Shown here: positions 25,371-38,146 of the stretch, in pieces | How the letters are laid out: the number at the start of each line of letters is the position of its first letter | How positions within the stretch are numbered: position 1 is the first letter of the stretch | Assembly: GCF_008728515.1 (NCBI RefSeq) | Contig: NC_044986.1 | Location: 58,393,159-58,457,158 of the forward strand | Direction: 5' to 3' | Length of the DNA stretch: 64,000 bases | Origin: Papio anubis | Taxonomy: Eukaryota > Chordata > Mammalia > Primates > Cercopithecidae | The notes under the pieces: model-generated | Databases searched by the model: none | Seen by the model: the letters and a program-made list of their open reading frames with translations, nothing else | What the model was told of the DNA's origin: nothing | Program-made: the position numbers and the translations under genes

Positions 25371-25861
25371 TGCAGGGGAGCCAAGAGAAGATTGCAGAAT
25401 CTCCTCAATAAGTGCAAGGTTTATGGGGGAAAAGTAAGAATTTGGAATAAGTTTATGTTAAAATACGTTAATGAGACAGAATCTCTCAGTGTTTACTTGG
25501 CATCTAAATGGCCTGAGAGACTTACTGCAACTTTCAGAGATATCAGCTTCAAAACTATGGCAATCTTAATTCAGTTTAACCAATATATACATAGGGATGT
25601 TAAAGAAAGAATAAAATACCCTGGTCATTTTGTTGCCAATACTATTTCCCCTTGTCATTCCTTTAATACATTTTTAAGGTATTTATAAGTGTAATTTTTT
25701 GAAATGACTGTTCTTCCAAAAAAAATCTGCTAAACCTTTAGTTTTCATTTCTTTATAAAGAGCCACTTATAGTGCACTCTTCACTGTGTCCCCTGACCCG
25801 CCCCGACTTTTGCACCTAATAACTATAAATAACATTTTACTATCTGGTTATATAGGGGAAA

Positions 25862-25980
25862 ATATATACTTCAAAGCATGAACTCCTTGAGAATGGCTGC
25901 TGTCTGGGTGATCTTTGTGTTCTTAATCTAGTATTGTGCCTGGAATGTAGAAAGTACTAGATATATATTTATTAAATCAA
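25862..25980 (+). repeat. L2 LINE 3' end
   Basis: CATGAACTCCTTGAGAATGG..GTATTGTGCCTGGAATGTAG..TATTTATTAAATC follows the L2 3' terminal pattern. Confidence 0.65.
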
Positions 25981-27734
25981 TATACAAAATTCTGCAATTT
26001 TAGCAAAAGTTAAGATTGGCTTTGCCCTTCTTCAGACACAATGAACTACCTTTAGCATTAAAGACTGTGGTAGTGTTACTAACAATAAAATATACTTAAG
26101 ACTGCAAAAGAGGTCCATCAGCAGCAGATGTTACTTGCAGATGGAAGATCCATCAGTTTCAGAGATTTAAAAAATGGAGCACAGACTTTTAAAGATATAA
26201 ATGGCCAATCTATAGTTTGAATAAATCCCAGGAATAACTTCCAGCTATTTTTATAGTTTATTATTTGGCAACTTTTAAACATACAGTATTCCTGGTAATG
26301 ACTAAAAAAGTCAATATTTAGAGAAAAACCAGAGATTCATAAATATTGAATACTTATTAAAAACAATCATCATAACAAAAAGCACATTTTTCAACATTTA
26401 TAACATTTGTCAGCAGTTATTTTTAGAACAATTTAAAATATTTACAGAATTCTCAAAAAATTATAAATCATGTGTTGTCTTCCTAACTTCTATTGTTCTT
26501 TCCCTGGAAAAAAAAAAGTCTGATTTTTGTCTCCATGATAAAAACAAACAATAGCAAAGTGATGTGAAGAAAAGGGCCCATTAACGGGTAATTTTGGCAG
26601 GAAAAAAAAATACACTAGCAATAGCTGATAATGGAAATAAATGTATCCAGATAACTAAGAAAAAAGTAATTTTTTTTAGCCTCAATTATGTAAGCATTTG
26701 GGGATATCTTTTGGACCCTAAATAAATTCCTTTGGTTCAATACAGCTTATAAGAAGGCCTGCATTACTACTTATAACTCAGAACAATGCATTTTATTTTT
26801 CCAGGCTATACTATTACTATGAGACACTGGACCAGAAGCCACAAAATATGGTTTGCTACAGGTTTTTTTAATGTTATGTGAGTGGCAAAACTAGGCCTCT
26901 GAAATCTCACCTGTCTAGCTCCATAGCTGAAAATGGCAAAAACCATGCATATGGGTTTTTATATTAATAGTTAGTAGCTATTAACATTTAGATCTAAAGA
27001 TCATGTCTTCAAAAGTCTAAAATACAAATCCCACACTGATTTAGGCACACAGAACCTTTGAAGGAGGGCAGGAAAAACTATGTTAGTTAAAAATGATTTC
27101 TATGGCTACCCAAGGAGTTCTTTCTTGTTCTGTATTATGACCACAATAAAATGAGCCTGTAAAAGAGCAGGGACCATAAAAACAGCCCTGAGGATCACCC
27201 ATTTTTTTTATTGTTTTGAAGTACATGAAAGAAGTGCACCATAAGAAAAAGAATACCCCAAAATTTCAAAGTGCTCTTCCTATAGCATGTACTTCAGGAC
27301 TATTTTGTAAATAAAGTTGTTATACTATTGTAGTATTTCTGCAACCAAATATCCTACATGAGATAAAAATCCTGTTTTATGCTTAAATTATCTCTTATTA
27401 TTATCTCTTATTATCTCTTAAATTATCTCTTATTTTATGCTTAAATTATCAAATAACATTACAGGATATTCTGTTGTATGCAAAGCTTAGTTAATAACTG
27501 AACTATAAGTCAAATATTTATTGCTAACAGTAATTACAATATTTCCATTTTTATTTTACATCAGAAAATTGCAGAGAGAAAAGGGCTTCTTCTGAACAAA
27601 GTAATTTTTAAAATCATATTAAACATTTAAAGATCACTTAAACATTTAAACATAAAAAGAATCCAAAAACCCAATAAGAACTTCCTTTTAAAAAAGAATT
27701 TTAGATTTTTCTCTGAAGATTAAAAAATACTTAC

Positions 27735-27852
27735 AATATGGTTACATTTTCAAAACATATATCTGTGATTGTTTTATCTACATTCACCACATCAGTATCA
27801 AACACATTAGCTCCCATTTTGAATAAACAAAAAATGGCATAGCATTGCGATC
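27735..27852 (-). CDS. RTKN2: RTKN2 coding exon 5 (residues 124-163)
   Basis: 118 nt, within the anillin-homology region. The frame reads SQCYAIFCLFKMGANVFDTD, then VVNVDKTITDICFENVTI, ending inside a Phe codon. The acceptor is cctccag and the donor gtaagt. Residues 126-127 read Gln-Cys, where I recall Arg-Arg in human RTKN2; both codon changes would fit CpG decay (see findings). Confidence 0.95.
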
Positions 27853-28166
27853 CTGGAGGAAAAATAACAACATATTAAGCAACGATCCATGTAATAAATC
27901 ATTATGTTAAAATCTACTTGAAAATGAAAAATATTAGCTTAAAGATTATTAATAGACTCTTTTCATACATTGTATATTGTAACCCTTAAGTCTTACAGTG
28001 ACTGTTCTGCCAGTATATAGGAATACCTTACTCAACTAGAACACAACAATTAAACAAGGAAGCAAAAATAAAGTTAAATATATAGGCCTCTCAGCAGCCT
28101 AAAGAAACCACCAAACTCATAAATTTTATTCCTATTAAACTCCTTAAGCTTTAATTAATAGTAAAC

Positions 28167-28211
28167 TTTATATACACGCACACGCACGCGCACACACTCA
28201 CACACACACTA
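28167..28211 (+). repeat. (CA)n microsatellite with CG interruptions
   Basis: ACACGCACACGCACGCGCAC followed by ACACTCACACACACACT; a mixed CA/CG alternating tract of the type that can adopt Z-DNA. Confidence 0.85.
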
Positions 28212-28911
28212 CTACCTCTGTCATTTTGGTTTCCAAGTCTATTTAAGAAAAAGATGTTTTTTATTAGAAGAGGTTAAGAGTAGGCACATTAACGACAGCA
28301 AAATATTTTCCACCAAACTAACAGCAAGGGAGGAAACCACAAGAAAAAAAAAAAAAAAAACAATAAAATAGACATGAGAACACAAAAAACATAGCTGCTG
28401 GGCCTTTTAATTTGGTGGTGTTTTAAAAAGTATTAGGTGATTAAAGGGCTAAATCCTCATTTTGAGAAAATGTTGCTCTTCAGAAAAACTTATTCTCTTT
28501 AGTAATCAGAAAGCTTTACTTAATTCCCACATGTATTCCTTTGTAAATTATATTTCCTAATTGAATAACAAACACTAACCTGATTTTAAATTCTTCATAT
28601 AAAACTAATTATGCTTAATATGATTCAGTTTTTAAAGTACAAGGAACAAAGCTATCACAATAGACAACGAAGATAAAGTATTATCATATCTTTCCTGCTT
28701 TGCCTCTAACAGCTAGAAATCATTTGAGGTTAATTTCCATGACCTAAGCAATACATGGATTTGTAAAGACTATATAAAACCATAAAATACTGAAGGAAAA
28801 AAAATCAGATCAAGCTAAAAATTTTTCCTTATTTCATCCTGTTAAATAACCTGAAGTAATGAAATAAGGCAGAAAAATCTTCCAGACTCTGGTCAAATAC
28901 AAGAAATGTTG

Positions 28912-28975
28912 GCTTTACCTTTATTCACTAAACATTTTCTTCTGCTTTACCTTTATTCGCTAAACATTTCCCTTC
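28912..28975 (+). repeat. 32-bp tandem duplication
   Basis: Two near-identical 32-bp units (GCTTTACCTTTATTCACTAA.. and GCTTTACCTTTATTCGCTAA..), at 28912-28943 and 28944-28975. Confidence 0.88.
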
Positions 28976-29236
28976 CCCCGTTCCCACTCTGAACCCAGTA
29001 CTCACTGTCCTTGCACTGGTTCCTATCAACAACTAAAAGTACACTACATATGCACTATATTAATTAGTATCAAGTAACTGCAACATATTTATATTAAAAA
29101 TCAGAAAACGGTTCAAGATGCTGCTTATTCAAATGACATCAATTTATTTCAGTAAGGAAGCAGTCTTTTTTCTCAAAAATCAGATATACTACATACTAAA
29201 GAAAACATTTCAATTACAAATTAAAATCATACATAC

Positions 29237-29290
29237 GTTCTTTATTGCTGAAGTGATCAGTGTCTTTCCACATTAGTGGTATTCGAATAT
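29237..29290 (-). CDS. RTKN2: RTKN2 coding exon 4 (residues 106-124)
   Basis: 54 nt, phase 1 on both sides, encoding (D)IRIPLMWKDTDHFSNKE(R). The IPLMW...D-H-F block is a hallmark of the start of the anillin-homology region in rhotekins (RTKN has a related LPLMWRDTDYF block). The acceptor is tttgtag and the donor gtatgt. Because it is symmetric and a multiple of three, skipping would remove 18 residues without a frameshift. Confidence 0.95.
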
Positions 29291-29680
29291 CTACAAAGAA
29301 GGGAAAAAGAAATGACAAGTAATAATTTTGTTAAGTTTTATTCTTTACAGTGACCTGAACCTCTGCATTCCATAATAATTCTGACTATTAAAGCTAACAT
29401 AAAGTGTTATCGTTTAACAGCACATTTTCTAGATGTTGTTTATAGTTTGTACTTTTAAAAGTTAATCTGTGAAATTACTGTGTGATGTAAAAATATATTC
29501 TTCTTATAAAAATAACTGTTCTAACTCCATATGTTTCTTCCTTACTGATTAATGATGACATCTTTATCATATATGCCATTCTGAGTAAATACCTGTTCCT
29601 TGACTATACTTTTATGAATCTGAATCATTTATTAATTACTGTCTAGCTAAATACCAACACCGTATTATTTTTCCTTTTTT

Positions 29681-30241
29681 TTTTTTTTGACAGGGTCTTG
29701 CTCTGTTGCTCAGGCTGGAGTGCAGTGGTGCCACCATGGCTCACTGCAGCCTTGAACTCCAGGGCTCAAGCAAATCTCCCACCTAAGCCTCCCACGTAGC
29801 TGAGACTACAGGTGTGTGCCATCTGTTGCCCAGGCTGGAGTGCAGTGGCACAATCTCAGCTTGCTGCAACCTCTGCCTCCCAGGTTCAGGCGATTCTCCA
29901 GTCTCAGCCTCCCAAATAGCTGGGACTACAGGCATGTGCCACCACCCCTGGCTAATTTTTTTCTATTTTTACTAGAGATGGGGTTTTACCATGTCAGCCA
30001 GGATGGTCTTGATTTCCTGACCTTGTGATCAGCCCGCCTAGGCCTCCTGAAGTGCTGGGATTACAGGCGTGACCCACTGCGCACGGCTGCCTACTTTTTA
30101 CACCTTTTTTTTTTTTTTGTCGTCGAAACAGAGTTTCACCATGTTTGCCAGACTGTTCTCCAACTCCTGGGCTCAAGCAATCTGCCCTCCTTGGCCTCCC
30201 CAAGTGCTGGGATTACAGGCATGAGCCACCATGCCTGGCAA
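29681..30241 (-). repeat. Nested Alu complex: AluJ split by a second Alu, antisense
   Basis: The outer old Alu runs 29681 to about 29820 (right arm) and resumes about 30107-30241 (left arm). Between them lies another antisense Alu (about 29821-30090) that starts abruptly at CTGTTGCCCAGGCTGGAGTG without a T head. The missing head suggests deletion or Alu-Alu exchange at the junction rather than simple insertion. Confidence 0.82.
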
Positions 30242-30709
30242 CATTATACTATTGTAACTATTGTACCTTTATAATATACTTACTGATCTGTTAGATATAT
30301 TTCTTTTCTGAAAACACCTTATTCTTACTTGCTAATTTCTTTATATAAATTTTAGAACAAATCTTGTCAAAATCCCCCTTCCCCAAGTGTTTTATTAGTA
30401 TTCCATTATCTAAATTAATTTAGGAACTGATATAATATTCTGTCTTTATATAGAATAGCATAACAATTTGCCTTTACATTTTATTAAGGTTATTCTTGAA
30501 TAATTAATATTTTCGTTTTTTGGAGGTTTTATTGTAAAGGATATCTTTTTTGGTATTATATTTTCTAATTAGTTATTATTGATTTTAAGATAAAGTACCA
30601 CTTTTTGTATATTTATCTTGAATCCAGCCATTTTTACTGAATCTTTATTCATTCAAATAGAGTTGAAGTAAATTCTCTTAAGTTTTGTAAGTTTACAATC
30701 TATTATCTT

Positions 30710-31026
30710 TTTTTTTTTTTTTTTTTTGAGACAGAGTCTTGTTGTATCACCCGGGCTCGAGTGCAATGGTGTGGTCTCTACTCACTGCAACCTCCACCCT
30801 CCCCCTAACCCCTGTCCCCGGGTTCAAGTGATTCTCCTGCCTCAGCCTCTGGAGTAGCTGGGATTACAGGCATGCGCCACCACACTCGGCTAATTTTTGG
30901 ATTTTCAGTAGAGACAAGGGGTTCATCATGTAGGCCAGGTTGGTCTCAAACTCCTGACCTCAAGTGATCTGCCTGCCTTGGCCTCCCAAAGTACTGGGAT
31001 TACAGGCGTGAACACCGTGCTGGGCC
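30710..31026 (-). repeat. AluS SINE, antisense
   Basis: Full Alu with a long T head, flanked by a 16-bp perfect duplication TACAATCTATTATCTT at 30694-30709 and 31027-31042. A C-rich insertion (CCACCCTCCCCCTAACCCCTG) sits in the right arm. Confidence 0.92.
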
Positions 31027-33344
31027 TACAATCTATTATCTTAAAACAGTATTCAATTTATCTATTTATTTTCAATAGTTTCATCTTTTAGCCTTATTAT
31101 TTTAGCTAGAATTTCTAAAATTGTTAAATTATATTGATATAACAGACACTGTAATTTTGTTTTTGATTTCTATGAGAATGCTTTATTGTTTTGTAATTAT
31201 GACTTGGCTGATATCCTGCCAAAAAGTCCACTTCTTCTTGCTTGACCACAGCTGCTGACTCATTTCATTTCACAACTGTACTTATTCACAGCTGTTCTTG
31301 CTCTGTTAGGATTAACAGAGCATTAACTATTTACACTATCATGGGAGGGACACGGATCCTGACTTCCTTTGCTGTACACTCACAACCTGTGGGTCAGCCT
31401 TCTTCTATCCCATGCCTAAGAGAGGAGGGTAGATATCAGCTCCACAAGAGGAGAAGTTGGATACCGATTTCCCAGGTAGTCTTGCGCTCTTCAGACAGCA
31501 ATGGATTTGTAACCCATCAATTCTACTTCTGAATTCAGCTTCCAATAATAGAACTTCCTTCAGGTTCTTGCAAATGGCTCAGTTTCAGTTTGCAGTACTC
31601 TAACCTTTGTCTTGTTTTATGTCTTCATTGACATTTTAATGGTAAACTGAGAGAGTCATAATAAGACAGCTGACTTGATGCTATCAAGTCCCAGAAGTCT
31701 ATCATTTTCAAAAGTGAAAACTAAGGTACTTGGTGAACTGATTTGGTTTATTCATTAAATTAGTAGTCGGTGACTAAGCTAATTACCACAATATAATTAC
31801 GGTAAGTACTACATTTACATATGGTAAATATTTGGTGTTCAGCAGAAACAATAAGAGTAAATTAGTGATTTAGTTTCATAAAGACCTGGCCAGGGAGTGG
31901 TGTAGCTGGAAACAAAAAACTCAGGTATTTTCTGGCTATCAATGTATCAAAACATTATGAAACTTCGTTGCAAATATTCATCTTTACCGAAGCAAAGGTC
32001 ACATTTTCATCCCAGTAGCAAAAGAAAATGGATTTATAAAGGTGAATTCATTTTTTATTTTGTTTTTACAAACACATACAAGATATAATTAAGTCTAGGC
32101 AAAGATGAAAAGACATTACGTAAGTATCTGATTTTCTCAGAGTTTCTGTTCCTTAATTTAATTTAAAATTATCTTTTGGAAAGAAGAAACACATGTAGAA
32201 ATATGTTCAATTTTTACATTTGAGTAATTGTGGGCAGGAAATAGTTTTTAATTTTATTTTAAATACTTTTACTTAATAGACTCCTTCTAAATGTACAGTT
32301 ATTTCTATTATGAATTGGTATAATCAATAAACTTATGAAATGACAATAGATGTTGACTATCATGGCATTTGAGTGTTTAACAGAAACTTAACATATCTCA
32401 TTTATATACTGAGTGGCACTATATTAGAAGCAAGAAACGAAGGATATGTTTAGTTTTTATAAAATCCCAAAGATGTACAGTAATTTATTCACAAAAAATT
32501 TATTACACATAATAAACAATACTACATAAAAGTACATGTTTGACAGCAAAAGGATACAAAGATAAAACATGTTTTGTTTTGTATTATAAAGATAAAAACA
32601 ACTATAAATAACTATAAAACAAGCAACAAATTTTTACATATTCCAGTTATTTTCTGAAGAATATTGTGCTTAGCTGAATGCAATTCTTCAGATTTTGGCC
32701 ATTTATGTACTTTGTAAAATGTAGGTCTACCGTCCTGTGTGATAATTTTGTTTATCCAGAAAAATATTACTAGAAACAGTCCCTTAGGTGACGGTGCCTC
32801 AAATGTAGCAGGCTCTCTAGTACAAGACTTTTGGCCAATAATCTAGTGATTACTTAAGGACCCACGGAGGTATATACTGTTGTTTCGAAAATGTACTGAC
32901 AAGAAAATAGTTGTAAAAGTGCATTATCTGACTACTGTACACACGAGTCAGCCATGTATTCATTTCAGTCTGTGGCATCTACAAGCCATTGTCTTTAGCT
33001 TCCTGAACCCTTTGGAGAAACTGAGACTGCACAGCATAAGTGCCATCTAGTGGTGAAGGGTCTCCTAACTGCATGAGGAATTCAGAGAAAGGAAACATCA
33101 TTTCTAGCTGGAATGGTAACAGAGATTATATTATATATAGATGAACAAACAGATCTTTAAGAGAATGTAGTTATTTCACAAGCTAATTGGGTGTCAGAAG
33201 CATGGGTTATGTTGCCAGGACAAGAAGAGAAATGTCTGCTAAAGCAGACAGCTTATGTTTAGGAGTAACAGAAGATATGACTAGAAAAAAAATTGGGTCA
33301 AACTGGAAGACTGAAGAAAAATGTGTGGTCTTTACACTACAGGC

Positions 33345-33490
33345 AATGAAGAGCAGCCATTCATCCAAGAGTCACTGAGCAATTACTATGAGCCAAGCAC
33401 TGTGCTAGCTTCTAGGTATAAAGTGATGACTAAAATAAACATGGTACCAAAACCTTATGGAACTTCTGACCCAGACAAAACATTAAAAAC
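33345..33490 (-). repeat. L2 LINE 3' end, antisense
   Basis: CTGAGCAATTACTATGAGCC..AGCACTGTGCTAGCTTCTAG..AACATGGTACCAAAACC matches the reversed L2 terminus. Confidence 0.6.
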
Positions 33491-33504
33491 ATTATACCTT
33501 CTGA

Positions 33505-33690
33505 GCAGGAAAGGAACAGAGTCAAAAGACTTGGGTTTGGCCCAGCTCAGTCACTTATCCTCTGAATCTGTAGAAAATAACAATTACTCTATCTATTTTA
33601 AAAGGGTGCACTAAGGAGAAAACTGTAGAGTATGTAATGTATAAAACAGTTTTCTTAAACTCTAAAGTTCTATATAAATGTAGCACATAA
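33505..33690 (+). repeat. MIR-like SINE
   Basis: GACTTGGGTTTGGCCCAGCT..AGTCACTTATCCTCTGAATC..ACTCTATCTATTTTAA follows the MIR core order. Confidence 0.55.
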
Positions 33691-33838
33691 TGCTGAAAAC
33701 AGTGTTTTAGAACAAATATTCTGATAGAGGCATGAAAAACAAAATGAAGAGAATGGAGACAGGGCATGAACCAAAATCCACCATGTAGTTATGTTATAGA
33801 ATTTATTCAGCAATATAAAAGATTCATTTATAGCATAC

Positions 33839-33897
33839 CTGATATGGCAATCTTTCCTTTACACGCTGTTCGTTCTTTACTTTCAAATTTCACATCA
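33839..33897 (-). CDS. RTKN2: RTKN2 coding exon 3 (residues 86-106)
   Basis: A 59-nt exon after the 23.3-kb intron 2. Its frame reads (C)DVKFESKERTACKGKIAIS(D), matching rhotekin-2 between the HR1 coiled coil and the anillin-homology region. The acceptor is tttgacag and the donor gtatgc. It is the first exon downstream of the large antisense L1 in intron 2. It is not a multiple of three, so skipping it would shift the frame. Confidence 0.95.
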
Positions 33898-36800
33898 CTG
33901 TCAAAACAAAAAACCTTATGGAAAAAAAGATCTTTTCTAATAAGCAATTGTTTTAACAGTGTTTCACAAATGTCGAAATATTAAAAGCAAATGTGTATCC
34001 ATGAATAATGACTTCCAGTTAATGTAAACTATTTGACTCAAACTTTAAGATGTTTAGTCAACAGTTAGCAAGTTAAAAGAAATATCTGGAGCCACTCCCT
34101 GATTTTTCATATAAACTTTATATTCCTTGATGACTGTATACTGGTTACTTTACGATGAAAGACTTTTGTGATCACTTGTATCTGTAAACAAGACATACAA
34201 TATTTGTCCATGTCCCCAGAAGTATAATACCTTAGATCACAATTTCATAAATTACATTTCTAATTTACTAAATACAGTGGCCTGAAACAGTAATGAACTT
34301 CCCAATCATGTAATTTGCTGTCCAGGAGTATCTAATCCATATAGAATCTGATAAATATCCAAAAAAGTATCCTCTGCTGTATAAATATCTACAGTAAATA
34401 TCATATTTAATTTCTTCAAGATTCCAAAGAACTAAGTGTATGCTAAAACAATAAAGTAACAAACTAAGATGAGAAACAGAGTAGCTCTGTAGACAGAATA
34501 AAATTTAGAGAGAAAAATATTATGATTCAAAGGAAATTATGGGGATATAAGACACAAATCTGAAGTTAGAATATTTTATTACCATGAAAACTTTAAAAAT
34601 AGATAGAAACAATCCAATCTTTGACTATTTCCCCAATATCCTATTTTCCTAATAAACTGCATTTAGAGATTAGCATTCCATTTACAGGGCAATATTTCCA
34701 AGACTATTCTTTGTATTTTTCATTCCTATTTAATTTAGTCAGCTAATTAACTACCAGTTAATTTAATCTGTTACTTCAAATAAGTGATAAGATGGAAATT
34801 TGCCATTTGGATACTGTTGGATTCTAAGAAGGCTTCTGGAGAAAGACTGGATGGGAATTTGATATGGGACGTTTTCAGAAGGAGATGACAGCAACACACT
34901 GCTTTCAGTAGGTCTGTTAAAAACACTGCCAATATATTCATTATAATGCATCCAAATATGAAAACAAATATATCATCCCACTTTTTTGCCCCTTTACTGG
35001 ATTAAACTCATAAGTATATAGGTGGTATATTTCAAATGAGCTAAAATAATTTACTGATGTAAAGTTCATAAATTTATGAGATATTTACATAGTATTTATA
35101 GAATTATACATTAGGTATGACTAAAATAATGCAGTATATTTAAAGCCATATATTCTCAGAATTCTATCTAATTACTTTATGGCCATATCTGGTATTAAAA
35201 CTAGGGAATTCACTCAGTGAAACATACAAATACTCATTGTTTATTTCAAAATAAAGTTTCATTGAATCATAAATTTTAAAGAGTGAAGTTCAACATTTTA
35301 TATTAGTTTGTCATGTCAGAGAAGATTATCTTGCTTATTACTTAAGTTCAATTCAACAGTTCAATCGAACAGTTTATTATCTATTTTAGTGAAATAATAT
35401 ACTGAAAGGCCCACTAGAAATCAAACACAAATCTCAATTTCTTCAAACTTGTACAAGAAATACAATACAAACATAATTGGTTGGCATTTGAAAGTAATAT
35501 TTCTAAAAATGCCTATATGAGCAACGCATAATACAAATTCTTAAAATACTTATTTTAGTGAAAAAGCACAAGGAAGCTCAAATATAGTGAGTAACTTAAG
35601 TATTATGGAATAGGTCATAGATTATGCTAAAGTTGAGATCCATTAGGTATTATTAAATTGGATTAAATTTGAGGCTTTGGCAGGCAAACGAAATTCTGAA
35701 ATACTAGAACTACCAAAAGCAAACTTGCTGAATATTTACCAAGAAAAATTTCCCCCTTCCAAACTATTCAACTACCTGGCAGAGTATAGCTTTCTCCCCT
35801 GCAATTATAAATTATTTGCATAGGCATTTCCAGGACTGGTGAGCAAACTTATTATACACAAATATTGTCAAACTATAATATAAATTCAATTAACCATATA
35901 ATCTTAGAGAATTAAGTCTGTCTTTTAAAAAATGAGAGGAGAAAAACTGAAGTAATTCAGCCTTAATTTTCTGAAGCTTGAATTACTTTCAATTCAAATA
36001 ACAAAACTGCTATTTAGGGTACTAAAATGTGATTTTTTCTAATTAATCCAAATTGACAATGAAATTGTTACACACTATCTGTCTAATAATGTGCTACTGT
36101 AGTTAATAGTTTAATATAAATACTTGTTCAAAAATCTGCAATATTAATGCTAATTCTGAATGCTAGAATTAGAGAGCCAGCCTGAGGAAACAGAAAATAA
36201 GCACAAAATTACCAAAACAAAGCACAGCTAGATAATAGTGTACCTTATTCATACGAATCCAGTCTAGAGCATTATTTTGGTTGAGATTTGTAAATGCTAA
36301 CTTAAAAGATAGAGATAAACATATAAAAGACAACTTAATTTGTATTACTTATATTTCTGCCTGTAGGTAAATAAAATGACCAAAAGAGGGTGCCAATCTG
36401 CCACATTGTTGCTCAAAAATCTGTATTAAAACTAAGTAAATACAGATTATCCTATCTTATGCTGTTCCAAGTGGGAATTTAAAACAGCATTTCTTTGCCA
36501 AAATTAACAAGTTATAATAAGAAATAGCCCAATGATGAAAGCATTTTACATTTTCTTAATGAAGCACTAAAATAATTCTAAATGGGAGTCTATTATTTGA
36601 AAGCAGGTTATAAAATCCTTTACCTCTGATGCAAATAAGTAAAGATTAAGATACTCAGAAACATTTAGCATGAAATTTTAATGCATCCTAAAACTATGGT
36701 ATAAAATTTATAGCTTCATAAATATCTTAAAAATAAAATCAGTAATGTCTTTAAATACAAGTATTATAGAACTAGGAGTACACAATTTTCACTTCCAACC

Positions 36801-37129
36801 TATACTTTTCTTTTTTGAGTTATAGTACCTGAGCAATGAACAAAAAAACTGGAGGATGAGAGAGTAGTATAACAATCATACAAAACTCACAAAATTATTT
36901 TGGCACAATTAAAAATCACAATTATGTTGAATGACACACATAATTAAGTGCTATAAATGACACTGATTAGTATTGTTTTTACAAAGCCAAATAAAGCATT
37001 TCAGAAGTAAGTCAAGAGATGAACCGGGTTGAGAAGGGGTTGCGGGATGCGGGGCGGTGCGGGTGGTGGGAAGGGCACAGACTGGAGGATATTGCTGAAA
37101 TATAAGCTCCGTGTGTACTTTTTTGTGTT

Positions 37130-37235
37130 GGGGGGGTTGGGGTGTCTGTTTTGTTCAGTGCTCTATCACCAGTGCCTGGTATTCAGCTCAGTACATTCTA
37201 AAGAACTCAATGAATGTTTAGGGACTGTTAAATGA
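37130..37235 (+). repeat. L2 LINE 3' end
   Basis: GTTTTGTTCAGTGCTCTATC..ACCAGTGCCTGGTATTCAGC..AACTCAATGAATGTTTAG is a good L2 3'-end match; preceded by a G-rich tract at 37028-37145. Confidence 0.7.
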
Positions 37236-37261
37236 AATAAGGACATGGTCATTTTGATGGA

Positions 37262-37440
37262 GCAGGCAGTAGACATGGATACTTAGCATTGGATTTTACT
37301 CATTATTAACTAATTATATAAGTGGGTTGCTATTAACCTTTTAGCCTCAGCATCTTTATTTGTAAAATGGGGAAAAGATTCACTATCTCACAGAGCTACT
37401 AAATGAATATTTTAAATGTATCCTATGTCATTCTTTAAAA
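37262..37440 (+). repeat. MIR SINE
   Basis: ATTAACCTTTTAGCCTCAGC..ATCTTTATTTGTAAAATGGGG..ACAGAGCTACTAAATG is the MIR core in forward orientation. Confidence 0.72.
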
Positions 37441-38146
37441 TGTTACACACATACAAGGATTACTTTCTGAGTATTTATATTTTTGGCCTCAGTATTTAGG
37501 TTGGGGCTCACATAGAAGAGGCAGTAACCCAGTAGTTAAAGTGATCAGAGAATGACTTACCAGTTCCTGTAAAACAGGAGTAACCATCTAAATCAGATTT
37601 ATTTCACACATTCTACAAAAGCCTTCAGATCAACAAGGAAAGCAAATAAAATGACCTACAGTCAACACCAACAGCATAATTAAAAAACAGAGACTTCTAC
37701 GAATTTTAATTTACAGTAAATGGGGAAACTAACATCTGAAACCGTCAAAACCAGCTTGTAGAGGCCTTGCATATAAGAGTGAGGTGGGCATTGCAAACCA
37801 CAAGCAATATCAACTTAGGATTTCCCCTAGAAGAAGAGTGAATGGGTCTAAGACCTAGTGGGTACCACAGTACTGGTTCCTGGAGAGGTGAAAGAAAGGG
37901 CTCCAAAAGTACTTTGGTTCAAAAGTTAAGTCTTGTGAGCAACACAAGAATGAGAGAGGTGTCCTTTGGAGCCTTGGCTACGAAGAAAAAGGAAGAAAGT
38001 AGATGAAGTTTAAAATCCCAAGAAACACATTAGTATCAAAGAACAGAAAATTAACCAACCAGCATCCCAAAAGACATCATTTATTAAGGAAACTACTCTT
38101 CACAGTTCCAATAATAAAAAACATTCTTGAACTAAGAAACCAAATA

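Larger units (their letters stand above)
24370..27734 (-). other. RTKN2: RTKN2 intron 5
   Basis: 3.4 kb containing an L1M 3' end (24465-25370), an L2 3' fragment (about 25862-25980) and a small TCTTATTATC-type tandem tract (27390-27430). The rest is AT-rich without recognisable features. Confidence 0.85.
27853..29236 (-). other. RTKN2: RTKN2 intron 4
   Basis: 1.4 kb containing a CA/CG-alternating microsatellite (about 28170-28210), an A18 run near 28345 and a 32-bp tandem duplication (28912-28975). No transposon was recognised. Confidence 0.85.
29291..33838 (-). other. RTKN2: RTKN2 intron 3
   Basis: 4.5 kb. It holds a nested antisense Alu complex (29681-30241), an antisense AluS with a 16-bp target-site duplication, and L2/MIR fragments near 33345-33690. 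Nothing was recognised at 31050-33300. Confidence 0.85.

Noticed and set aside
27390..27430. Short regular repeats resembling a CRISPR array (also at 61990-62014)
   Set aside because: The units are short, adjacent and lack spacers; these are simple tandem repeats in vertebrate DNA.
31242..31532. 96-codon plus-strand frame in intron 3
   Set aside because: It begins at TTG rather than ATG, has no recognisable domain, and has no splice or promoter context.
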